Assembly: GCF_902859805.1 (NCBI RefSeq)
Contig: NZ_CADIKC010000007.1
Coordinates: 248,001 to 312,000 of the forward strand
Origin: Paraburkholderia sediminicola
Lineage (GTDB): Bacteria > Pseudomonadota > Gammaproteobacteria > Burkholderiales > Burkholderiaceae
DNA: 64,000 nt
Direction: 5' to 3'
The notes below the pieces were generated by a model that was not told where the DNA came from, did not search any database, and saw only the letters and a list, made by a program, of their open reading frames with translations. Below, piece after piece: positions 22,909 to 31,516 of the stretch. Position 1 is the first letter of the stretch, and each line of letters begins with the position of its first letter. Both the position numbers and the translations under genes were made by a program.

Positions 22909-23232
22909 TCAGATATGACGGCTGCCGGCGATGTGCAAGGGCTGGAACGGGGCGGAGCTTGCCGCGGCCGGCCCCATCCATACGGGCGGGGGTTCGGCTT
23001 CGAACTGGTCCAATTGCAGCAGGAGGCTGTCGACCGCGCACAGTTGCGCGTGGGACAGATTGCCGGTGTCCAGCAATTGGTACAGACGCTTGCGCCAGTA
23101 GGTCACCGGCAGAATCGGTCCACCCAGATCGCCTTGTAAAGACGGTCGCATCACGCGCCCGATATGCGCGATATCCTGGTCGACCAGCGCCGCCTGGGAT
23201 GACCCCGTCAGCGTAATGAGTGTGCGTTCCAT
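22909..23232 (-). CDS. Conserved hypothetical protein
   Basis: A 107-residue protein with GGAGGGG six bases before its ATG. The central part (PILPVTYWRKRLYQLLDTGNL, then a Leu-rich helix VDSLLLQLDQFEAE) looks like a compact helical domain. No signal peptide or TM segment is visible. I do not recognise a family. It is divergent from the CsbD-like gene and shares an upstream region with it, which may mean common stress control. Confidence 0.7.
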   Translation of the reverse strand: MERTLITLTGSSQAALVDQDIAHIGRVMRPSLQGDLGGPILPVTYWRKRLYQLLDTGNLSHAQLCAVDSLLLQLDQFEAEPPPVWMGPAAASSAPFQPLHIAGSRHI

Positions 23233-23242
23233 AGCCCCTCCA

Positions 23243-23258
23243 TGGCACCTTTACGGCA
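23243..23258 (+). promoter_or_regulatory. Weak sigma-54 promoter candidate before the CsbD-like gene
   Basis: TGGCACCTTTACGGCA has TGGCAC at the -24 position and GC ten bases after GG (GG 23244-23245, GC 23256-23257). The -12 element reads CGGC rather than TTGC, so the match is partial. It lies 150 bases before the gene. Confidence 0.35.
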
Positions 23259-23407
23259 GGTCGCGGCAGGACTTTAGGGCTTTTTTGAAATATTTTTCGC
23301 GGCTGACTTCATCAGCAAAACCGGTTGGTGGCGGCGCGGGCACACCCGTTGCTGAATCGGGATACTGGCGTAATGACGCGCCGGCATTCCAGATATCGGA
23401 GCCAAAT

Positions 23408-23599
23408 ATGAACAAGGACCAAGTAAAGGGTGTGGGCGAGCAGATCAAGGGCAAGGTCAACGAAGCCGTCGGCAAAGCCACCAACAACCCCGGTAAGGAA
23501 CTTAAGGGCGACCTCCAACAAGGCGCCGGCAAGGTGCAGAAGGCCTACGGCGATGCTAAGGAAGACGCCAAGGACAATGCAAAGCGCAACGCGCCGTAA
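23408..23599 (+). CDS. CsbD-family stress protein
   Basis: A 63-residue, Lys/Gly/Asp-rich protein beginning MNKDQVKGVGEQIKGKVNEA, the typical CsbD start, followed by GKATNNPGKELKGD. CsbD proteins are small, intrinsically flexible and induced by general stress in many bacteria; their molecular role is unknown. CGGAGCC precedes the ATG by four to five bases. The unit ends at the UUCG hairpin at 23629-23649. It is probably expressed in stationary phase or osmotic stress, by analogy. Confidence 0.92.
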   Translation: MNKDQVKGVGEQIKGKVNEAVGKATNNPGKELKGDLQQGAGKVQKAYGDAKEDAKDNAKRNAP

Positions 23600-23628
23600 T
23601 TCGGCTCGCGGTGCTGTTTGACGGGGAA

Positions 23629-23649
23629 AGGCGCTTCGGCGTCTTTTTC
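23629..23649 (+). terminator. Terminator after the CsbD-like gene
   Basis: AGGCGC (23629-23634), a TTCG tetraloop and GCGTCT (23639-23644) form the stem with one G-U pair, followed by TTTTC. Confidence 0.7.
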
Positions 23650-23822
23650 TGTTTTTACGGGCAGGGTTGCCGTGCATTGGCTGTTGGACGTTAGTGCTTT
23701 TCCGCCAGACGCAGGGTGCGACGCCGTTTTGGCCTGGGAGTAACCCGGGTTCGGCGCCGTGGGCGCTCCGCACACTGTTCGCGGCCTTTAGACTTGGCGC
23801 ATCCAACACGTAGGAGGCGCCT

Positions 23823-24044
23823 ATGACACCCGAAAAAGTGCTTTCGATGTTCGAACGGCAGTACCTCGAGGGCAAGACGCCCGTCGACCTCGAAACCCTC
23901 TGTGCGAGTTTCGCCACGTGGCTGGCGGCGACGTGGGACCAACACGATGGCGAGCAGAAGACGCTGTTGCTGACGATCGGCGCGGCCTTGTGGCGCGAAG
24001 GGTATAACCTGCGCGCCGGTACTGCTACCAAGGATTTGTGGTGA
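23823..24044 (+). CDS. Small conserved hypothetical protein
   Basis: A 73-residue soluble protein with AGGAGG seven bases before the ATG. The sequence is helical: MTPEKVLSMFERQYLEGKTP, then a Trp-rich segment ATWLAATWDQHDGEQKTLLL. No known domain is recognised. Codon use fits its neighbours. It stands alone between the CsbD-like gene and the GST gene. Confidence 0.65.
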   Translation: MTPEKVLSMFERQYLEGKTPVDLETLCASFATWLAATWDQHDGEQKTLLLTIGAALWREGYNLRAGTATKDLW

Positions 24045-24275
24045 GCCTGAGTGCCTTTGTGCGGTTGGGCGGTGGGGAAACGCGTCGCGCGGCAATGTTT
24101 GCGTTGGGGTGATTCGAGGCGAGCCGCACTGCGGCGCTCACGCACGCGTTCTGCCGAGTCGGTTTATATTTGGCGGTCGCGTGATCGGGTCTCTGTTTTC
24201 GGCCTTCCGGCTGATCGCTGATTCCCGATTCCCATTTTCAGCCGCAGCTTTCGCCACAAGGGTTACATCATCACC

Positions 24276-24983
24276 ATGACCGATCTCTCCGCCTTCCCGA
24301 TCACGAAGAAATGGCCTGCCGAGCATCCGGACCGGATTCAGCTGTATTCGCTGCCGACACCCAATGGCGTGAAAGTGTCGATCATGCTCGAAGAGACCGG
24401 ATTGCCGTATGAGCCGCACCTTGTGCGCTTCGATACGAACGACCAGATGTCGGCGGAGTTTCTGTCGCTGAATCCGAACAACAAGATTCCGGCGATCATC
24501 GATCCGAACGGCCCGGACGGCAAACCGCTGCCGTTGTTCGAATCCGGCGCGATTCTGATTTACCTGGCGGACAAGGCAGGCAAATTCATTCCGCAGGATG
24601 CCGCTGGCCGTTATGAGGCGATCCAGTGGGTGATGTTCCAGATGGGCGGCATCGGCCCGATGTTTGGCCAGGTGGGTTTCTTCCACAAGTTCGCCGGCAA
24701 GGAATACGAAGACAAACGCCCGCGCGATCGTTATATCGGTGAGTCGAAGCGGCTGCTGGCGGTGCTGGATCAGCGGCTTGAGGGACGCGACTGGATCCTG
24801 GGTGACCAGTACTCGATCGCTGATATCGCGACTTTCCCCTGGGTGCGTAATATGGTCGGGTTCTACGAAGCTGGGGATCTGGTCGGGATTGACGAGTTTT
24901 CGAATGTGAAGCGCGTGCTGGCGGCGTTTGTTGCGCGTCCGGCAGTGGCTAGGGGATTGGATATTCCGAAGCGGCCTGCGTGA
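24276..24983 (+). CDS. Glutathione S-transferase, Nu class (YfcG/YghU-like)
   Basis: A 235-residue GST. The thioredoxin-fold domain (about 20-105) carries LPTPNGVKVSIMLEE, where the Thr-x-Asn pair of Nu-class enzymes replaces the usual catalytic Tyr/Ser/Cys, and LNPNNKIPAI with the cis-Pro. The helical domain (about 115-230) includes QMGGIGPMFGQVGFF and the family's YSIADIATFPWV box. Nu-class enzymes show disulfide-bond reductase activity with glutathione. There is no clear SD, and the gene is apparently monocistronic. Confidence 0.93.
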   Translation: MTDLSAFPITKKWPAEHPDRIQLYSLPTPNGVKVSIMLEETGLPYEPHLVRFDTNDQMSAEFLSLNPNNKIPAIIDPNGPDGKPLPLFESGAILIYLADKAGKFIPQDAAGRYEAIQWVMFQMGGIGPMFGQVGFFHKFAGKEYEDKRPRDRYIGESKRLLAVLDQRLEGRDWILGDQYSIADIATFPWVRNMVGFYEAGDLVGIDEFSNVKRVLAAFVARPAVARGLDIPKRPA

Positions 24984-25042
24984 TGGGGGGAGGGTGGGTT
25001 GTGCTGTGCTGTGATGTGATGGCAAGCGCGACCCAAGGGCGA

Positions 25043-25252
25043 TCAGGGTAGCTCGGCCGGGTTGCCACCCATTGCTCGGTAAAGGTCGCGCACGAACTCC
25101 TCGCTGACGACGTTCCACTCAGGTGAGGCGTAGAGAACGTCTTCTGGATTCTTCTTGCCCTGCGCGTGGCGCAGGGTGCGCACGGTCAATTCGAGGGCCA
25201 TCGCTTCTTCATATAGAGGATGGCCAGGGCGGAGGCGGTCGTCGTTTTCCAT
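25043..25252 (-). CDS. Small hypothetical protein
   Basis: A 69-residue soluble protein: MENDDRLRPGHPLYEEAMAL, a helix, then ASPEWNVVSEEFVRDLYRAM. The amphipathic helices and neutral codon use suggest a real gene, although the ribosome site before its ATG is weak. No family recognised. It lies between a GST gene and the tRNA-Arg. Confidence 0.6.
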   Translation of the reverse strand: MENDDRLRPGHPLYEEAMALELTVRTLRHAQGKKNPEDVLYASPEWNVVSEEFVRDLYRAMGGNPAELP

Positions 25253-25424
25253 GCCTGATTTTCGGCGGGCGGTGGGAATACTTTAGGTGTTGGTGGGTGG
25301 TGCGGTTTTATAGGCTGCGTGGATTCTGTGGGTAGGATCAGGTGGGCACGGTCGGCACGAAAGGCGGCAGTGACGCTTAGCTTCAGCTTTTTTGTATTTG
25401 GCAGGCGTGGGTGATGACGGTTGC

Positions 25425-25462
25425 AAAAAAGCCCCGCCAGGCAGGGCCGAGCGGGGCTTTTT
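25425..25462 (-). terminator. Terminator of tRNA-Arg
   Basis: On the minus strand AAAAAGCCCCGC pairs with GCGGGGCTTTTTT (arms 25425-25437 and 25451-25462). It starts 22 bases after the tRNA CCA end. Confidence 0.85.
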
Positions 25463-25484
25463 GAGGTGTCTGGATGTTGCTGTT

Positions 25485-25559
25485 TGGTCCCCCCGACAGG
25501 AATCGAACCTGTATCTAGCGCTTAGGAGGCACTTGTTCTATCCATTGAACTACGGGGAG
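25485..25559 (-). tRNA. tRNA-Arg (anticodon CCT)
   Basis: A 75-base cloverleaf including encoded CCA (25487-25485). The acceptor stem pairs CTCCCCG with CGGGGGG, and the D stem GTTC/GAAC. The anticodon stem AGTGC/GCGCT holds loop CTCCTAA, giving CCT, which reads AGG. The T-arm ACAGG/CCTGT has loop TTCGATT. The rare-codon tRNA-Arg(CCT) is a common island insertion target, and a decayed integrase gene lies 205 bases from its 5' end. Confidence 0.97.
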
Positions 25560-25697
25560 ATGGATATTTGCAAAGGGACGACTGGAGCCTTTACTGCTAT
25601 TGGCTTCAGCCGTATCCCGTGAGCGTTTCCGGCATTTCTGCTTCTTCCTAAATGAAGCGCCGTGACAGCCTGTGAACCCCAGTTTATAGCAGCGTCT

Positions 25698-25744
25698 GCT
25701 ACAAGTTGACCCTGTAGCGCGAAAGCGATCTTGCACTGCTACAG
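25698..25744. repeat. GCTACA repeat cluster between tRNA-Arg and the integrase relic
   Basis: GCTACA occurs at 25698-25703, its inverse in CTGTAGC at 25712-25718, and GCTACAG again at 25738-25744. The last two form a perfect seven-base inverted repeat. Such clusters near an integrase can be arm-type or excision sites; here this is only suggested. Confidence 0.35.
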
Positions 25745-25763
25745 TTTCCGACGCGGATAAAAC

Positions 25764-26065
25764 ATGGCTTCAATCCTGCCAGCAGGCAGTCGCTGGCGTG
25801 CCCAGCTACGCAAGCGAGGGCAGAGTATAGCAAAAACGTTCAAAACGAAAGGCGCTGACGAAGCCCTGGCGCGGGACAAAGAAGTCGAGATCGACAAGGG
25901 CTAGAGCGCTGCCGACGCAGCCACTTTCATCTTGGGCGACCCGGTCAAAAAGTATCGCGAGGCACGTGCCGAATCTGGCCGCGCCATGACGCCGAAATCG
26001 CTCGAGCATTCGATCCTGCCGCGCCCGGATGATGCGTTCGAAGGTCACTTAGCCACACGCCTCAC
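25764..26065 (+). pseudogene. Decayed phage-type tyrosine integrase, N-terminal part
   Basis: An ATG at 25764 opens MASILPAGSRWRAQLRKRGQ, followed by SIAKTFKTKGADEALARDKE and VEIDKG. This is the arm-binding N-terminus typical of tyrosine site-specific recombinases. An in-frame TAG at 25902-25904 interrupts it after 46 codons. The same frame continues with LGDPVKKYREARAESGRAMT and PKSLEHSIL, resembling the SAM-like core-binding domain. Homology fades near 26065, and no catalytic domain (R...HxxR...Y) follows, so the gene is both interrupted and truncated. It is a relic of an island or prophage at tRNA-Arg(CCT). The right boundary is approximate. Confidence 0.7.
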
Positions 26066-26154
26066 GATGCGTCGCCGTCGTTCATCACCGGTCGCCTTAG
26101 CTTTCCAACCAAAGATTGGTCGATCATCCATCACGGCCGGCCACGGCTGCGATT

Positions 26155-26838
26155 TCAGGTGAACGCCGGCTGGCTCCTGACGCTTGGCCGTTCCCGCATT
26201 CTCGCGTACCAGGCTAGAAGGGCTTCGCACTCCGCAGGCACGGGCAGTTCCACGATCGACGCAAAGACCAGGCCGCCAATGAGCGTGATGTCGGCCATCG
26301 AGAAGGCATCGCCAGCGACAAACGGCTGTTTTTTCAGAACGCCATTGAAGTAGCGCATGCCCCTCAAGGCTTTGTCGCGCTGACGAAACCCCCATTCGGA
26401 GTTCTGATAGAGCTCGACCTTGGGCCCAAGCCCTGGCGTGGCATGGTGGAAATAGACACTGATCGCATCGAGCAACTCCTGCTCGGCGCGCTTGCTCATC
26501 ATGTGGATCACGCCCTTTTCGAGCGGTGTCCTGCCGGTCAGCGTGGGTGCGTCATCGAGCGTATCGAGGTATTCGGTAATGGCGGTGCATTCGGCGATGC
26601 AGGTTCCGTCGTTGAGTTCGAGGACCGGCAGCGTGCCCGAGTAGTTTTTCTCGGCGATGAACTCGGGCCTTTTGTGCTCCCCCTCGTAAAGATCGACCAT
26701 CACGAACTCGACGCGCGATTGCAGATTTTTCTCAGCCAGGGCGATACGGACGCGTGTCGGATAAGGTCCTTTGGGGAAATCGTAAATCGTCATGATCGGG
26801 AGTGCGGTTACGTCAAAATTAATGGTGCTGGAAGTCAT
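26155..26838 (-). CDS. Glutathione S-transferase family protein
   Basis: A 227-residue GST. The start at 26838 has GAGG five bases upstream; an earlier ATG at 26898 would enter the operator region and a later one lacks an SD. The N-terminal thioredoxin fold begins at MTIYDFPKGPYPTRVRIALA (about residues 16-35) and contains the cis-Pro in YSGTLPVLEL and the ECTAITEYLD segment. The C-terminal helical domain has FSMADITLIGG. It is divergent from a TetR regulator across a perfect palindrome, so it is probably induced by an electrophile or xenobiotic sensed by that regulator. Confidence 0.92.
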   Translation of the reverse strand: MTSSTINFDVTALPIMTIYDFPKGPYPTRVRIALAEKNLQSRVEFVMVDLYEGEHKRPEFIAEKNYSGTLPVLELNDGTCIAECTAITEYLDTLDDAPTLTGRTPLEKGVIHMMSKRAEQELLDAISVYFHHATPGLGPKVELYQNSEWGFRQRDKALRGMRYFNGVLKKQPFVAGDAFSMADITLIGGLVFASIVELPVPAECEALLAWYARMRERPSVRSQPAFT

Positions 26839-26905
26839 GCTTGCCTCGCTGTGCGCTCTGTTACATGGGATCGGACAATATAGGGAGGTATTGCCCACGA
26901 CGACT

Positions 26906-26923
26906 ACCTAACGTTCGTTAGGT
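26906..26923. promoter_or_regulatory. TetR-type operator palindrome
   Basis: ACCTAACGTTCGTTAGGT is a perfect 18-base palindrome (ACCTAACG, TT, CGTTAGGT) in the 146-base gap between the divergent GST and TetR genes. ACNNACNGTNNGT-like palindromes of this size are usual TetR-family operators. It can control both promoters. Confidence 0.8.
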
Positions 26924-26984
26924 TTACAGTAGAGGCTATACTTCCCTGTGTCAACAGTCATTCCAGTTTGCGGAGGCGGTAGTA

Positions 26985-27560
26985 GTGAAGAACGACTCAG
27001 GCTTGACGTCCAGGGAGCGAATCCTGGTGGCTGCCACAAAGATTGCGCAGGCGCACGGCTATGGCGGCTTGAATTATCGTGATCTCGCTGAGGACGTCGG
27101 CATCAAGGCTGCGAGCATCTACCATCACTTCGCAAGCAAGGCCGATCTCGGCGCAGCGGTGGCGAGGCGTTATTGGGAGGAATCAGCAGCTACCCTGGAT
27201 GCGCTTTTGGCCGAATCCGCGGATCCGATCGACTGCCTGCGCCACTATCCCGATACGTTTCGCAAGGCGCTTGAGAGTGGCAATCGCATATGCCTTTGCA
27301 GCTTTATGGCCGCGGAATCTGATGACCTGCCGGAAACGGTGACGAAAGAGGTCCAGACCTTTGCCGATGTGAATGTTGCGTGGCTGAGCCGGGTGCTATC
27401 CGCCGCGGCCGTGGTCAGTTCTGAGGATAGCGAACGGCGTGCTCGCGCCATCTTCGCCGCCGTCGCTGGCGCTCAGCTCATTGCCAGGAGTCGCTCGGAT
27501 ATTTCTCTCTATGACGGGCTGATTGAAAGCTATCGCGTTGCTGGTCTTCTGCCGGCATAG
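26985..27560 (+). CDS. TetR/AcrR-family transcriptional regulator
   Basis: A 191-residue repressor. The start is GTG at 26985 with GGAGG eight bases upstream. The HTH covers about residues 10-58 (TSRERILVAATKIAQAHGYG, then LNYRDLAEDVGIKAASIYHH and the F/Y-H-F-x-x-K segment HFASKADL). The ligand-binding C-domain (about 70-190) is not informative as to ligand, though CLCSFMAAE places two Cys together that could react with electrophiles. It is divergent from a GST gene and most likely represses it and itself through the palindrome at 26906-26923. Confidence 0.92.
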   Translation: MKNDSGLTSRERILVAATKIAQAHGYGGLNYRDLAEDVGIKAASIYHHFASKADLGAAVARRYWEESAATLDALLAESADPIDCLRHYPDTFRKALESGNRICLCSFMAAESDDLPETVTKEVQTFADVNVAWLSRVLSAAAVVSSEDSERRARAIFAAVAGAQLIARSRSDISLYDGLIESYRVAGLLPA

Positions 27561-27884
27561 CAGTAGTGAGGAACTCGGTCTACGCGGACTCACGTATCGG
27601 CGAAGTACGAACGGCCGCTGTTTCGCGGGGAACGGACCGACGAACCTCGGATAAGGCGTCATCGCCAATGTCGCTTCCTGGCCGATAGTCATCGAATGAA
27701 CGCGTGCGAGCCGTGACTGTGTAACAGTCGGCTGATGTTCCAGGAGGGGAAGTTTCGCGTGCTACGGATTCGCTGCAGCAACGGTAGCAATCGATATCTG
27801 ACGGGCGTTGCGCCTGTCATTCCATCCGCCTGAACTTCGGGGAGAGGACCAAACCAAAACAACCGCTGCAAACCCCGTCCCACA
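27561..27884. other. Non-coding stretch after the TetR gene
   Basis: No convincing gene is visible on either strand. Open frames here lack ribosome sites and family features. The region may mark the right side of the tRNA-Arg-associated segment, but I found no repeat of the tRNA end. Confidence 0.4.
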
Positions 27885-27920
27885 AAGCAAACGGCCCAGC
27901 GGGCATCACCCACTGGGCCG
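27885..27920 (-). terminator. Terminator of the rubredoxin gene
   Basis: On the minus strand CGGCCCAG pairs with CTGGGCCG (arms 27913-27920 and 27892-27899), followed by TTTGCTTTG, about 60 bases after the rubredoxin stop. Confidence 0.7.
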
Positions 27921-27977
27921 CGCGAACCGCCCGACGCACTGCACCAAGCAGCGCACCCCCGGCTCAATCGAGTTCGC

Positions 27978-28169
27978 TCAGAATTCCACCACCGCGAACT
28001 CCGCCTTGCCTACATCGCACAGCGGGCAGCGCCAGTCGTCCGGAATCGCGGCGAAGCGCGTGCCCGGGGCGATACCTTCTTCGGGAAGGCCTTCTTCTTC
28101 GTTGTAGATCCAGCCGCAAATCAGGCAGACCCAGCTCTTATATTCAATCAGTTCAATTACTTCGCTCAC
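27978..28169 (-). CDS. Rubredoxin
   Basis: A 63-residue rubredoxin using a GTG start at 28169, which gives the family's usual length; an ATG at 28196 would add nine residues. The Fe site is formed by four Cys in CLICGWIYN (about residues 14-17) and CPLCDVGK (about 47-50). GIAPGTRFAAIPDDWRCP between them is standard. It carries electrons to oxygenases or other redox partners in the cytoplasm. No partner reductase or hydroxylase is nearby. A terminator lies about 60 bases downstream. Confidence 0.93.
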   Translation of the reverse strand: MSEVIELIEYKSWVCLICGWIYNEEEGLPEEGIAPGTRFAAIPDDWRCPLCDVGKAEFAVVEF

Positions 28170-28494
28170 GACGTACTCTTCTTTGGTTCGGTGCATTGAT
28201 CCGCCCAGTCTGCCCCTTTTTTGGGCATGGCGGCGACCTGCAATATTACCGGAATTTGTCAATTGGACAGATATTTACCCATGCGGCATCGCCGCAAAGT
28301 GCCTGACACATGTCCGGGCCCGCGTGACGGACCCGTCATACACAACGTGTATGCTTTGATCCGCAGCCAGTGGTTTGGACAGGCGCGCCGGGCGCCTGAC
28401 ATGCATTGCGACGATCGGTCTCAGGTCACAGGAGCCGCGATCGATGCCCGCATGGCCCGCGCATGACTCTTGTTTCCCAAAAAGGAGAAAAACG
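28170..28494. other. Divergent promoter region of rubredoxin and DUF4399 genes
   Basis: A 325-base gap with promoters for both directions. I see no gene in it. AAGGAG at its right end serves the DUF4399 gene. Confidence 0.5.
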
Positions 28495-28896
28495 ATGTTC
28501 AAAAACAAATGGTTGGCCGGAACTGTACTGGCCGGGTTGCTCGCGGTATCGGGCGCGGCTCAGGCCGCAGGCGTGTCTTTCGTGCAACCGGCGGACGGCG
28601 CGACTGTCACCAATCCGGTGCACGTGGTGTTCGGTGTCGACGGCATGAAGATCGCGCCGGCCGGCACGATGACGGAAGGCACGGGCCATCATCATCTGCT
28701 GATCGACGGTAAGCCGCTTCCCAAGGGCGAAGTGATTCCCGCCACCGACAAATCGCTTCACTTCGGCAAAGGCCAGACCGAAACCGATCTGACGCTGCCG
28801 CCGGGCGACCATACGCTGACGCTGCAATTCGGCGACGGCGCGCATCGTTCGTATGGCCCCGAAATGAGCAAAACCATCACGGTGCACGTGAAGTAA
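28495..28896 (+). CDS. DUF4399 periplasmic protein
   Basis: A 133-residue exported protein. The signal peptide MFKNKWLAGTVLAGLLAVSG ends at AQAA, and the mature part begins GVSFVQPADGATVTNPVHVV. The middle has GTGHHHLLIDG, a His-cluster likely to bind a metal, and the C-terminus has LPPGDHTLTLQFGDGAHRSY. These are hallmarks of DUF4399, whose function is unknown. AAGGAG lies nine bases before the ATG. It appears monocistronic. Confidence 0.9.
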   Translation: MFKNKWLAGTVLAGLLAVSGAAQAAGVSFVQPADGATVTNPVHVVFGVDGMKIAPAGTMTEGTGHHHLLIDGKPLPKGEVIPATDKSLHFGKGQTETDLTLPPGDHTLTLQFGDGAHRSYGPEMSKTITVHVK

Positions 28897-29134
28897 CGTG
28901 ACGAGTGAGGCGGCTGGACGTGCGCGAGCACCGTCCGGCCGCATTTTTCTGTTTTGTCTCCTAGCGTGCGCAGGGCTTGAACGCAGTCGAAACCGGTCTG
29001 CATAGGACTTGCGTACGGTTCATCCCCATTCCGCAAGCCGGTCATTCGGCCTATCTCTTCCGGCAGACAGGCACCCGCCCGCGCGCCCGGTACAATGAGC
29101 AGTTCCGACTCATCGCTGTCTTCTCCAATTCTCC

Positions 29135-31066
<1,932 letters not shown>

Positions 31067-31516
31067 TACACGGGGGCGGCGTGATCCGAGGTCGCGCCGA
31101 ATTCATGCAGAGAGCGGGGGGCGTGGCTGCGCAGCGGGCCCGTCGCAGTTTTTTCACGGTCCCGTAGCGGTCTCATCGCGGTCGCATAATTGGTCGAAGC
31201 CGCGCGCCGCCCCTTATCTAAACGGCCAATCCTGCATCACGTGAATTGCCGCCCGTATCGAAATCAGTAAAATACCCCGCGAACAGGCTTCCCCCGGCGT
31301 TCGCACCGGCAGGCCGTTGCCGGGCTGTGGAGCCCGCACCGAGCCGCCGTCGAGCGCGCCCATGGGAAGCCAGGCGATAAAACACGTTGCCCGCGCTGCG
31401 GGCACCCCACCTAACCCCGTTGTTTCGTTTCGCTTTTTTTGAAAACTCAACGCATTGTCCACGGACTTATGAACAGGACCTGTGGACAACGATGAACCGA
31501 CGCACCCGAGTCAACC
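31067..31516. other. Gap between uup and parE
   Basis: About 450 bases with no convincing gene. It contains TTGTCCAC (31455-31462) and its inverse GTGGACAA (31482-31489), which resemble DnaA-box cores with one mismatch each, 28 bases before parE. The parE promoter should lie here. Other short frames are noise. Confidence 0.5.

Noticed and set aside
25806..26048. An 80-codon minus-strand frame beside tRNA-Arg
   Set aside because: It is the complement of the integrase-like plus-strand frame, which has clear family residues. No ribosome site.
27396..27692. A 98-codon minus-strand frame after the TetR gene
   Set aside because: Overlaps the TetR 3' end antisense and shows no domain; treated as noise.
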